Assembly: GCF_014647875.1 (NCBI RefSeq)
Contig: NZ_BMQA01000028.1
Span: forward strand, 44,452-108,451
Length of the DNA: 64,000 nucleotides
Reading direction: 5' to 3'
From: Streptomyces brasiliensis
Lineage (GTDB): Bacteria; Actinomycetota; Actinomycetes; Streptomycetales; Streptomycetaceae
Numbering within the stretch: the first letter of the stretch is position 1; each line of letters starts with the position of its first letter. Below are positions 19,291 through 26,793 of this stretch, piece after piece. The position numbers and the translations under genes were made by a program. Below the pieces are notes generated by a model that did not search any database, was not told where the DNA came from, and saw only the letters and a program-made list of their open reading frames with translations.

Positions 19291-19375
19291 GGAGGATTCG
19301 CCTAGAGGCCTAGGGCGCACGCTTGGAAAGCGTGTTGGGGGCAACCCCTCACGAGTTCGAATCTCGTATCCTCCG
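19291..19375 (+). tRNA. tRNA-Ser(GGA)
   Basis: Class II tRNA with acceptor GGAGGAT/ATCCTCC, anticodon loop TTGGAAA (GGA), a long variable arm TTGGGGGCAACCCC and T loop TTCGAAT. CCA follows directly at 19376-19378. Its 3' half is the attachment site of the adjoining element. Confidence 0.97.
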
Positions 19376-19413
19376 CCAGTGCCTCACCGGGCACGATGTC
19401 GAAGGGCCCCACC
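19324..19413 (+). repeat. attL, element A (90 bp, 3' half of tRNA-Ser plus terminator arm)
   Basis: Identical base for base to 22471-22560. Identity runs from the anticodon loop through the tRNA 3' end and the left arm of the following hairpin, then stops. Confidence 0.92.
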
Positions 19414-19442
19414 GTTCGCGGCGGGGCCCTTCGACGTTGTCC

Positions 19443-19460
19443 GTCTCAGTTTCCGTCTCA
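19443..19460. repeat. Arm-type repeat GTCTCA-N6-GTCTCA, left end of element A
   Basis: GTCTCAGTTTCCGTCTCA. The second hexamer overlaps the stop codon of the integrase remnant. The same motif occurs near the other three element ends. Confidence 0.6.
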
Positions 19461-20312
19461 CTTGGTCTTCGGCGGCTCCCAGAGAGCATCGCCGACTTCT
19501 TGAGCGACCTTCCGCAGCATCGTTCCAGTGACGTGCATGTACCGGGCGCGCATCCGGGCCGCTCCCCCAGGCTCCCACCCCATGATCGCGTCGACCACGA
19601 CGTCAGGGACGCCGAGGATCAGAAGCACGGTCGCGGCGGTGTGGCGAGCGTCACGGAGACGGCCGTCCCGAACGCCCGCGTCTCGAAGCAGCCGCTTCCA
19701 GACGTGAAAGTCGGTGTTCGGGCTCAGGGGCCCGCCGGTCAGGGAGGCGAAGACGTACCCCTTGTCCTCCCAGTCGGCACCGGCCGCGCTCCTCTCCTTC
19801 TCCCGCACCTCCTGGTGATGGCGGAGGAGCTTGATCAGCGGATCCGGCAGACCGACCGTTCGACGTCCGGCACGGGACTTGGTGGACTTGTGCTCGCGGC
19901 GGATCTGCTGCTTCTGAGGGCAGTGGCCGGCCTTCCGGCCGCACGGATCGTCTCCGCAGCCGTGGGCGTACTTGGGGCGGAGCCGGTTCTTGCGGATGCG
20001 GACGTACCCGGCGTTCAGGCCGACGTCTTCCCAGTGGAGCCCGAGCGCTTCCCCTTGGCGGAGGCCGAAGGCCAGGGCGACGACCCAACGAGCGCTGTTG
20101 CGGACCTTGGCCGCCTCCACGAGGAGGCTCTGTACCTCCTCGATCGTGAACGGCTCGATGTCCTCCTCTTCGAGCCGCGGAGCCTTGGCGATCTCGGCCG
20201 CGTTGGTCGGGATGTGCCCGCGTCGCACGGCTTCTCCGAGGGCAGTCCGGACGGTGCGGTGAATGTGATGGGCAGTGCCGGCGGAACTCCCGGACTCCTG
20301 CATCCGGGGCAC
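19458..20312 (-). pseudogene. Tyrosine recombinase remnant, element A
   Basis: 284 residues matching the integrase of element B from its residue about 142 onward (SAGTAHHIHRTVRTALGEAV), so the arm-binding and most of the core-binding region are missing. The catalytic Arg in LAFGLRQGEALG and Tyr in MRARYMHV remain, but the HxxR box reads GRLRDARHT where the intact relative has GRLHDARHT: a His to Arg change, one transition. Truncated and catalytically impaired. It keeps the unusual Cys-rich insert HGCGDDPCGRKAGHC. Confidence 0.88.
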
Positions 20313-20383
20313 AGCGTGTCAGGCGGCTCGGCCGCACCCGGGGGGACAGGGAGTAAGGCAAGATAAAAATGGCGGCTGGTTGA

Positions 20384-20461
20384 TCAGGCTTGGAGGGCTT
20401 GGGCGTCTGCATCTCCGCCGGTGGGCCCTCGGGGAGCCGGGTGCGGTCGGCCGTTGCTCAT
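20384..20461 (-). CDS. Possible 25-residue ORF downstream of rpoA paralogue
   Basis: ATG at 20461 preceded by AGAGGAG at good spacing, 47 bases after the rpoA stop. The peptide begins MSNGRPHPAPRGP and has no known relatives. It could be the beginning of a deleted gene, such as the lost integrase front region, rather than a functional gene. Confidence 0.2.
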   Translation of the reverse strand: MSNGRPHPAPRGPTGGDADAQALQA

Positions 20462-20508
20462 CGCTGGCTCCTCTGCTTTCCTGGCTCCCCTGCGACCCGG
20501 CGCAGCGT

Positions 20509-21525
20509 TCAGTACTGCTCGGTCTCCATGAAACCCGTGCTCCCGTTATCGTCCGCGTCGAAGGCGGCGGCGGTCAGGTCGAATCCGGGCGGGCTGTCCT
20601 TGAGCGTCAGGCCCATGCCGGCCAGCTTCGCCTTGACCTCGTCGATCGACTTCGCACCGAAGTTGCGGATGTCAAGCAGGTCCGCCTCGGAGCGCGCCAA
20701 GAGCTCACCCACCGAGTGGACGCCCTCACGCTTGAGGCAGTTGTAGGAGCGGACGGTGAGTTCCAGCTCCTCGATCGGCAGCGCCAGGTCGGCGGCGAGG
20801 GCGGCGTCCGTCGGGGACGGACCCATGTCGATGCCCTCGGCGTCGATGTTGAGCTCACGCGCCAGACCGAACAGCTCGACCAGGGTCTTGCCGGCGGACG
20901 CCATGGCGTCGCGCGGGCGCATGGCCTGCTTGGTCTCGATGTCGACGATCAGCTTGTCGAAGTCGGTGCGCTGCTCGACACGCGTGGCCTCGACCTTGTA
21001 GGTGACCTTGAGCACGGGGCTGTAGATGGAGTCGACCGGGATACGGCCGATCTCCTGGCCCACCTGCTTGTTCTGCACGGCGGAGACGTAGCCGCGACCG
21101 CGCTCGACGGTCAGCTCCATCTCGAGCTTGCCCTTGCCGTTGAGCGTGGCGAGGACGAGGTCGGGGTTGTGCACCTCGACACCGGCCGGGGGCGCGATGT
21201 CGGCGGCGGTGACCAGACCCGGGCCCTGCTTGCGCAGGTACATCACGACCGGCTCGTCCTGCTCCGAGCAGACGACCAGCTGCTTGATGTTGAGGATCAG
21301 GTCGGTGACGTCCTCCTTGACGCCCGGCACGGTGGTGAACTCGTGCAGGACGCCGTCGATGCGGATGCTGGTGACAGCAGCGCCGGGGATCGACGACAGG
21401 AGGGTACGGCGCAGGGAGTTGCCGAGGGTGTAGCCGAAGCCCGGCTCCAGCGGCTCGATCACGAACCGGGAGCGGAACTCGTCGACGACCTCTTCGGTCA
21501 ACGAGGGACGCTGAGCGATCAGCAT
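20509..21525 (-). CDS. rpoA: Second RNA polymerase alpha subunit, carried inside element A
   Basis: 338 residues, full length (usual Streptomyces RpoA about 340). The N-terminal domain keeps the dimerisation segment GFGYTLGNSLRRTLLSSIPG; the C-terminal domain keeps DNA/activator contact positions VRSYNCLKREG and RNFGAKSIDEVK. It ends GFMETEQY like normal RpoA. It is isolated: no rpsK, rpsD or rplQ neighbours, and it sits between attL and attR. Start is the ATG of MLIAQRPSL, preceded by GAAGGATCTGATCCACAC, which looks like the usual rpoA ribosome site. Compared from memory with housekeeping RpoA, substitutions cluster around VVCSEQDEP, VHSVGELLAR and the extreme C terminus. Reading frame and key residues are intact, so I expect an expressed variant alpha. 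Confidence 0.93.
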   Translation of the reverse strand: MLIAQRPSLTEEVVDEFRSRFVIEPLEPGFGYTLGNSLRRTLLSSIPGAAVTSIRIDGVLHEFTTVPGVKEDVTDLILNIKQLVVCSEQDEPVVMYLRKQGPGLVTAADIAPPAGVEVHNPDLVLATLNGKGKLEMELTVERGRGYVSAVQNKQVGQEIGRIPVDSIYSPVLKVTYKVEATRVEQRTDFDKLIVDIETKQAMRPRDAMASAGKTLVELFGLARELNIDAEGIDMGPSPTDAALAADLALPIEELELTVRSYNCLKREGVHSVGELLARSEADLLDIRNFGAKSIDEVKAKLAGMGLTLKDSPPGFDLTAAAFDADDNGSTGFMETEQY

Positions 21526-21613
21526 GTGTGGATCAGATCCTTCAGTCGTGGGCGCCCGCAATATGACACCCGACCAGGCCGCACCCTGAAGAATGCGGAT
21601 ACTGCAAGAGTAC

Positions 21614-21647
21614 GGGCGGTACGACCATATATGGGGAGGTACCGCCC
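21614..21647. promoter_or_regulatory. Inverted repeat upstream of rpoA paralogue
   Basis: GGGCGGTAC (21614-21622) and GTACCGCCC (21639-21647) flank an AT-rich ATATATGG spacer in the divergent gap between rpoA and the Tudor-like gene. A second pair, GCAGGAGT/ACTCCTGC, lies at 21712-21744. Operator or hairpin; function unknown. Confidence 0.45.
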
Positions 21648-21793
21648 GGATCCTCAGGCAGGCCGTGCCTCAGACGCGGCGGCACTTCGGCGGACGGCAG
21701 GCTCAGCTCTTGCAGGAGTGGAGTCCAACGATCAGTACTCCTGCCCCTGAGAGTCGGCCACCAGTGCAGTTCGTAGATGCATACTGGGGGGCG

Positions 21794-22015
21794 ATGACAA
21801 AGCCTGCTGCACCGAAGCGTCATTTGCCTACCAGCCCCTTTAAGGCCCCGGTCACGCCGGTTCCCAAGCACTTCGCCGTGGGCGACCAGGTCACACACGA
21901 CATGTACGGCCTCGGCCGGGTGATCGGCATCGAGGACGGAATCGCGGCGCTCGTGGATTTCGGCTCGGCACAAATGCGGATCTTGAGCCCGTACGCCAAG
22001 ATGACCAAGCTGTAG
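21794..22015 (+). CDS. Small Tudor-like domain protein
   Basis: 73 residues. After a short basic N terminus the segment HFAVGDQVTHDMYGLGRVIG, then VDFGSAQMRI, matches the SH3/Tudor-like fold found at the C terminus of UvrD/PcrA helicases and in CarD-like proteins, which contact RNA polymerase. Start chosen at the ATG after a GGGGGG run; the frame is open upstream to 21593 but that part looks non-conserved. Being beside an RNA polymerase subunit gene makes an RNAP link tempting, but that is inference. Free-standing homologues are common Streptomyces hypotheticals. Confidence 0.65.
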   Translation: MTKPAAPKRHLPTSPFKAPVTPVPKHFAVGDQVTHDMYGLGRVIGIEDGIAALVDFGSAQMRILSPYAKMTKL

Positions 22016-22078
22016 GACCGCTGTGCCCGGTCACGGCACGCCAGGCCCCTTCAGGGACCTGCAACGAAAGGGAGACCT

Positions 22079-22264
22079 CTCATCGATCTGACGTCGCTGT
22101 TCTCCGCCCTGGAAGGGCAACCCCGCTGTGCCACTGCGGCATCGCCGCCTCCGACGACAAACCCCTTCCAGGCCCCGGACTTCGGGGAAGACGAGACCTT
22201 CGTGCTCGAGGATGCACAGGAGCCCGCCTCAGGCATGCGTGCGGCGCGACCCAAGGCAGCTTAG
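22079..22264 (+). pseudogene. Possible gene fragment without start codon
   Basis: An open frame beginning after AAAGGGAGACCT reads LIDLTSLFSALEGQPR and later FGEDETFVLEDAQEPASG, a natural-looking acidic protein tail ending in TAG. No ATG, GTG or TTG occurs at the right distance. Either a broken gene or chance; no family recognised. Confidence 0.25.
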
Positions 22265-22334
22265 CTCCACGAGTAACGGTGGCTTCGACAGCTGGCCGCG
22301 GGCCGTCGCCGGTGCTGCGGTGAGGAGTGCGACC

Positions 22335-22352
22335 GTCTCAGTTCCCGTCTCA
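22335..22352. repeat. Arm-type repeat, right end of element A
   Basis: GTCTCAGTTCCCGTCTCA, one base different from the other copies. It is followed by GTTCACC and GGTGAACG inverted motifs before the att site, like the right end of element B. Confidence 0.55.
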
Positions 22353-22470
22353 TTCAGCCCCGTTCACCGTCGTTCAGCCGAGACCCTGTGCCGGTCCCTT
22401 CCCGTAGGCAAGCCGCCCACGAACGCAGGTGAACGCTCCTGCACACAGCCCAGCACCCCACCAACACAGG

Positions 22471-22560
22471 TGGAAAGCGTGTTGGGGGCAACCCCTCACG
22501 AGTTCGAATCTCGTATCCTCCGCCAGTGCCTCACCGGGCACGATGTCGAAGGGCCCCACC
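22471..22560 (+). repeat. attR, element A
   Basis: Second copy of the 90-bp repeat, including the 3' half of tRNA-Ser. Here the terminator hairpin is completed perfectly (GAAGGGCCCCACC / GGTGGGGCCCTTC, 22548-22577), suggesting that this is the original chromosomal side or the arm of the next inserted element. Confidence 0.92.
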
Positions 22561-22586
22561 TCACGGTGGGGCCCTTCGACGTTGTC

Positions 22587-22990
22587 TCAGACCTCGTTGT
22601 CCTGGTCTTTGTCCACAGCGGGTGTCTCCGGGGGTCCCCAGATCGCATCGGCGATCTTCCGGGCCACGTCCTTGAGCACGGCGTCCGGCACGCGGAGGTA
22701 CCGGGCCCGCATGCTTGCGGAGGTGCCCGGCTCCCACCCCATGATCTGATCAATGACGCGGTCCGGGACACCGAGCAGCATGAGCGGCGGCGGCCGTGTG
22801 CCGGGCGTCGTGCAGCCGACCGTTCCGAACCCCCGCGTCTTCCAGCAGCCGCTTCCAGTCGTGGTAGTCCGTGTTCGGGCTCAGTGGGCCACCCAGCGAC
22901 TTGGTGAACACGTAGTCCGACTCGAGCCATAGGTCGCCGGCCGCCTTGCGCCATGGCTTACCGGGCTGACGCGCCGAGCCTTCGTCGCCT
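22587..22990 (-). pseudogene. Second integrase fragment, frameshifted
   Basis: C-terminal third of another tyrosine recombinase of the same family. One frame reads GGPLSPNTDYHDWKRLLEDAG and GRLHDARHTAAA, keeping the catalytic His; the frame then shifts and continues as MLLGVPDRVIDQIMGWEPG and SMRARYLRVPDAV with the Tyr. No N-terminal part exists. It marks a second insertion at the same tRNA, now eroded, with no further att copy found to the right. Confidence 0.85.
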
Positions 22991-23446
22991 CACCAGGCTC
23001 ATCGCACCGCCCGAACCGCTCTGGGGGAGGCACCACTTCTCCAAGCGCGCCGCGGTCGGACCGGCCAGCTGGGGGCCTCCCGTGCCCACCCGGGCCACAA
23101 GCCTGACCAGGCCGGCGACAAGCTCAACAACACCTGGTGGGGGGCCAGGTGTGTCGGAGTCGGGCCAGGGCCAGGTACTGGCCTGTTCGGCGTCACGGTG
23201 CCCGTGGATGTCTGGATGGATGTCCGGTGCGACGACGCCGCACCCGGCGAGTCCGGCATCACATGCGTCTTCCCGGACTGCGCTCCGACCGACACGGTAA
23301 GCCCCAGTGGCCCCAACGGCGCCTCCTGCGGCACTGGTTCTGTGCCCGTTCGGCCGTCAGCTCTGCCCCCGAACACCTGGAATCCGCCTGCTATCCCGCC
23401 CGACGCTGAATGCAGATTGCCTCACTTCGACCGCACAGGAGCGCAT
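22991..23446. other. Gap between integrase fragment and effector gene
   Basis: No convincing gene. The effector frame is open back to 23198 but the upstream part (DVWMDVRCDDAAPGES) precedes a clear ribosome site and is unlike the effector. Probably eroded mobile-element DNA plus the effector promoter. Confidence 0.4.
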
Positions 23447-25249
23447 ATGGTCACATACCGAGACCAAGGCAACAACACTGAGCATGGGCGCGGCTCCGAT
23501 CGGCCCAGAGTTGCTTCCGCCAGGCCCGCCGCTCAAGGGCTCCTCGGTTTGCAGGCCGACGCCGGAAACACGGCGACCGTCCAGATGCTCCGCCAGAACG
23601 GTCATCCCTGGGCTCAGGACACACATCAGCACGGCCCCGCATGCGGGCACCACGCAGAGGGATCCCCCGTCCAGCGGCGTGCCGCGCAGGACCAGTTCGC
23701 CGGTCCAGCACCCCGGAACGAGGCACACGCCCACGGCCACGAGGCCGTGGCGGACAGCAGCCCAGCCGGTCAGCGAGCCCTGCTCGACAAAGCCAAGGCA
23801 TCACCGAGCCGCCCGCTACCCGCGCCCCTGATCGCGGCGGCGACGTCGTTCTTCCAGAACCGCAACCTCTCCCTCGCTCGTCTCCACGACAATCCGGTGG
23901 CACAGCGGGCCACCGAGGCGATGGGGGCCCAGGCCATGACGATCGGCGCCCACATCTTCGCTCCTCCGCAGGCCGTCGGGAACATGAGGCTCATGGGTCA
24001 CGAGCTGAGCCATGTCAACGAGAACCTCAACGGCACCCACGAGACCGGCAACACCAACAGTGCAGGGGTGACGGTCACCGACCCCAACCAGCCCTCCGAG
24101 CACAAGGCGGACAGGGACGGGGCCTTCTTCGACGCCGGTGCGGCGACCGCGCCCTCCGTCGTCGCCCAACGGGCAGTCGAGCACAGCGCTGGCCACGCGG
24201 CCGGATACGGGGAGGCCGTCACCGGAGCACCCACCGTCCAGCGGGCACCGTACGGCTCCAGTTACTACGACGAGGAGGTGTCTATGGAGCCAATGGTGAT
24301 CGACGTCGAGCCCGTGTACCACCAATCGTCGTCGCGGCCTTCCGCCCATGATGAGGACGTGGACATGGACCGGTACGACGGGCGCGGTCACTCCTCGTCC
24401 AGGGGTCCCTATGGCGGGTCCCGGCAGTCCTCGCAGGCCCCCGGCCACGGGCACTCCGGGAGTTCACGGCACTCAGAGCGGCACGGCGTTCGCAAGTCCA
24501 GCCAGCAACCAGCCTCATCCACCACAACCAGGCTCCTGGCGATCGCCAGCGGTGTCATGCGGGAGGTCCACAGCCGGCTGCACCGTGGGGCGGCCAACCA
24601 GATCGCGGCCGCGGCTGCCGCCGGCGGCGGCCTGCAGCACTTGCTCAGTGCCGTCCGCGATCCCGCCTACCGGCTACAGCCGGGGACCTTCCAGGAGCAC
24701 CTGGGCCAGAGCGCGGCCGCAGCCTCCGCCCTTGGCGTCGGAAACTGCGGAGAACACGCGGCCTTGGCCTTCTGCCTGCTCAACAAGGCTCGACTGCCCG
24801 AAGGCGTTCGCATCTGGCACGTCTCCCTGTCGATCGACCACGCCTTCGTCGCCGTGGGACGCCCCGACAATCCCCGCAACATCGTGGTCCTTGACGCGTG
24901 GCAGAACAACTCCAGCCCCAAGCTGGCCGCGGAATTCAACTTCCCGTTCCTCGTGAACGTCGGCACGCCCGAGGCGCGGCAGTTCCGAATCACGCGCGAG
25001 GCGAGGCCGTTCCAACCCGACGGCCGAGACTACCTGGCATACGGTCGGCAGACCGTCGACATCGAAGCCATGACCCAGACCATGGACACCACCGGCCCGG
25101 CCATCGACCCTCGCGAACTGGCCGGCCAGTCACACATGTGGGACCACACCATGCCCGACTCCGCAGACCGCCCCCGCCCCCGCCATAGGCACGACCGCCG
25201 GCAAATTTCGGCGCTCGAGAGGTACCTCGCTGGCGGCAGCCGCAGGTAG
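23447..25249 (+). CDS. Orphan eCIS-type effector: DUF4157-like domain with Cys-His-Asp toxin-like domain
   Basis: 600 residues. N-terminal GLLGLQADAGNTATVQMLRQ (31-50) is the leader typical of cargo of extracellular contractile injection systems, followed by a His/Cys-rich stretch. Residues 123-196 match DUF4157 (eCIS core): PLPAPLIAAATSFFQ, then RLMGHELSHV with HELSH at 185-189. A Ser/His/Arg-rich linker (about 290-360) leads to a C-terminal domain with GNCGEHAALAFCLL (Cys434), IDHAFVAVG (His465) and VVLDAWQNN (Asp483), the order of papain-like or deamidase toxins. AGGAG precedes the ATG by five bases. No eCIS structural genes occur in the window. Target unknown; likely intracellular delivery cargo. 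Confidence 0.8.
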   Translation: MVTYRDQGNNTEHGRGSDRPRVASARPAAQGLLGLQADAGNTATVQMLRQNGHPWAQDTHQHGPACGHHAEGSPVQRRAAQDQFAGPAPRNEAHAHGHEAVADSSPAGQRALLDKAKASPSRPLPAPLIAAATSFFQNRNLSLARLHDNPVAQRATEAMGAQAMTIGAHIFAPPQAVGNMRLMGHELSHVNENLNGTHETGNTNSAGVTVTDPNQPSEHKADRDGAFFDAGAATAPSVVAQRAVEHSAGHAAGYGEAVTGAPTVQRAPYGSSYYDEEVSMEPMVIDVEPVYHQSSSRPSAHDEDVDMDRYDGRGHSSSRGPYGGSRQSSQAPGHGHSGSSRHSERHGVRKSSQQPASSTTTRLLAIASGVMREVHSRLHRGAANQIAAAAAAGGGLQHLLSAVRDPAYRLQPGTFQEHLGQSAAAASALGVGNCGEHAALAFCLLNKARLPEGVRIWHVSLSIDHAFVAVGRPDNPRNIVVLDAWQNNSSPKLAAEFNFPFLVNVGTPEARQFRITREARPFQPDGRDYLAYGRQTVDIEAMTQTMDTTGPAIDPRELAGQSHMWDHTMPDSADRPRPRHRHDRRQISALERYLAGGSRR

Positions 25250-25254
25250 CCCGC

Positions 25255-25463
25255 GATTCAGCGACGCCCGCGACCGTCAGACCAGGGCAGGCGACCACGT
25301 CTGGAGACGTGAACCCGAGCTGGTGGTGCTTGGCCCGCCGCAGGGCGATCAGGTCCCCGTCGACGTCGTCCAGGAAGAGGAGGCACTCCGGCTCGGGCCT
25401 CGTCGCTTCCTCGGCCGACTTCCGGTACGCCTCGGCCTGCTCATCGCTGTTGGTGTGCGTCAC
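25255..25463 (-). pseudogene. Possible gene fragment antisense to effector 3' flank
   Basis: From a GTG at 25463 (after GGGGGAGAG) the minus frame reads VTHTNSDEQAEAYRKSAEEA and CLLFLDDVDGDLIALRRAKH, which looks like real protein, then degenerates and runs on into the antisense of the effector gene. Probably a truncated hypothetical gene. With the hairpin that follows it, this accounts for the 335-base gap before the M23 gene. Confidence 0.35.
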
Positions 25464-25501
25464 ATCACTCTCCCCCACGAACCCCATCTGCCGACACCCC
25501 C

Positions 25502-25556
25502 GGAACACGCCGAAGGCCGGACCCGGGGATCGGGGTCCGGCCTTCGGCGTGTTCCG
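25502..25556. terminator. Very long perfect hairpin (23-bp arms)
   Basis: Arms at 25502-25524 and 25534-25556 (GGAACACGCCGAAGGCCGG then ACCC, and exact complement) around a nine-base loop. Strong bidirectional terminator downstream of the M23 gene. Confidence 0.85.
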
Positions 25557-25584
25557 GGCAGGTGGTTCTCGCGTGGGACGCGCG

Positions 25585-26568
25585 TCAGCCGATGGCGACA
25601 CCCTTGGCGCGCAGGTAGGCGACCGGGTCGACGTCCGAGCCGTAGTCCGGCGTGGTGCGGATCTCGAAGTGCAGGTGCGGGCCGGTGACATTGCCGGTCG
25701 CGCCGGAGAGGCCGATCTGCTGGCCCGCGGTCACGGTCTGACCGGTCGAGACGGACAGCTGGGAGAGGTGGGCGTACTGGGCGTAGTAGCCGTCGGCGAG
25801 CTGGATGACGACCTGGTTGCCGTACGCGCCGCCCCAGCCGGCCGAGACGACGGTGCCCGCGCCGACCGCCTTCAGCGGGGTGCCGGTCACGGCGACGAAG
25901 TCGACGCCGGTGTGGTAGCCGCTGGACCAGCTGCTGCCCGACTCCTTGTAGCCGGTGCCGAGGGAGACGCCGGACAGCGGGGCGGAGAAGCCGTTGCCGG
26001 TGCCGGCGGCCTCCTCGGACGTGGTCGCCTCCTCGGCCTTCTTCGTCGCGGAGGGCTTCGAGGCAGACGAGTCCTCCGAGGACGACTTGGACATCGAAGA
26101 AGGCGCGGAGGACGACGACTTGGGGGCGGTCGTCTCGGCCTTCTTGCCGCCGATGGCGAGCTTGAGACCCGGACGGATCAGCGACGGGTCGGCGCCGACG
26201 GCCTCACGGTTGTCGGCGTAGAGCTTCTTCCAGCCACCGCTGACGTTCTGCTCGTCGGCGATCTTCGAAAGGTAATCGCCGACCTTCACCGAATAGGTCC
26301 GCACGTCCGTCTTCTTCTGGACTGTCTTCTTCTGGGCTGCCTTCTTCTCGACAGCCTTCTGGCCGGCGCCCGGAAGGATCTGAACGGCCTCTTCCGGAAC
26401 GGACTGCGAGGGAGCGGAGTGGGCGCCGGCGGCGGCGCCGGCGGCGCCCATGAGCAGAAAAGCGAGAGCCCCGCGACCGGTTCCGGCGAGGGCTGGTAGA
26501 GCAGTCGCCAAGCCGGCCACGATTGCCAGGGCGACGCCCAAGAAGATGATGTAGCGACGGAGAGCCAC
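25585..26568 (-). CDS. LysM-M23 peptidoglycan endopeptidase
   Basis: 327 residues. Hydrophobic N terminus (6-28, with a second stretch about 34-48) for export, a Lys-rich region (about 70-90), a LysM domain from TYSVKVGDYLSKIAD to LIRPGLKLAIGG, a Ser-rich linker and an M23 zinc peptidase domain with GYHTGVDF and GPHLHFEIR, the H/HxH metal ligands. It should cleave peptidoglycan cross-bridges outside the membrane. Start is a GTG at 26568 with only a weak ribosome site. A striking inverted repeat lies just upstream. Confidence 0.9.
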   Translation of the reverse strand: MALRRYIIFLGVALAIVAGLATALPALAGTGRGALAFLLMGAAGAAAGAHSAPSQSVPEEAVQILPGAGQKAVEKKAAQKKTVQKKTDVRTYSVKVGDYLSKIADEQNVSGGWKKLYADNREAVGADPSLIRPGLKLAIGGKKAETTAPKSSSSAPSSMSKSSSEDSSASKPSATKKAEEATTSEEAAGTGNGFSAPLSGVSLGTGYKESGSSWSSGYHTGVDFVAVTGTPLKAVGAGTVVSAGWGGAYGNQVVIQLADGYYAQYAHLSQLSVSTGQTVTAGQQIGLSGATGNVTGPHLHFEIRTTPDYGSDVDPVAYLRAKGVAIG

Positions 26569-26590
26569 GACGGCACCACCAAGCTGAGGG

Positions 26591-26655
26591 AGAACGTTCG
26601 GTCTTGCTCTCGAAATTTAGGCAGCTCGCGCAGAGCTGTCAAGACCGAACGTTCT
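26591..26655. promoter_or_regulatory. 16-bp inverted repeat upstream of M23 peptidase gene
   Basis: AGAACGTTCGGTCTTG (26591-26606) and its exact complement (26640-26655) around 33 bases, in the 5' region of the M23 gene. Each arm contains the self-palindrome GAACGTTC. It could be a paired operator or an RNA hairpin. Confidence 0.6.
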
Positions 26656-26793
26656 ACGCCATCTCGCCGCCCGCCGCCGGTAGCGGCGTTCCTTGCTCTC
26701 CCTCGGCTTGGTCAAGTGGCTGGAGAACTCCCCGTTCGAGCTCAACGCCTGGCGCAGGACATGAGGTCGTTCCGCCGCGAGGCCGGCGGCAGT

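Larger units (their letters stand above)
19324..22560. mobile_element. Decayed integrative element A in tRNA-Ser(GGA)
   Basis: Bounded by a perfect 90-bp direct repeat starting inside the tRNA anticodon loop. Contents: truncated integrase, rpoA paralogue, small Tudor-like gene and arm-type repeats at both ends. There is no xis, replication or transfer gene, and the integrase lacks its N-terminal 140 residues, so the element is fixed. Confidence 0.8.

Noticed and set aside
20509..21525. Housekeeping rpoA
   Set aside because: No ribosomal-protein neighbours, and it lies inside an att-bounded element; the core copy is expected elsewhere in the genome, although that cannot be seen here.
22471..22545. 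Second tRNA-Ser(GGA) gene
   Set aside because: Only the 3' half from the anticodon loop is present; it is the att duplication.
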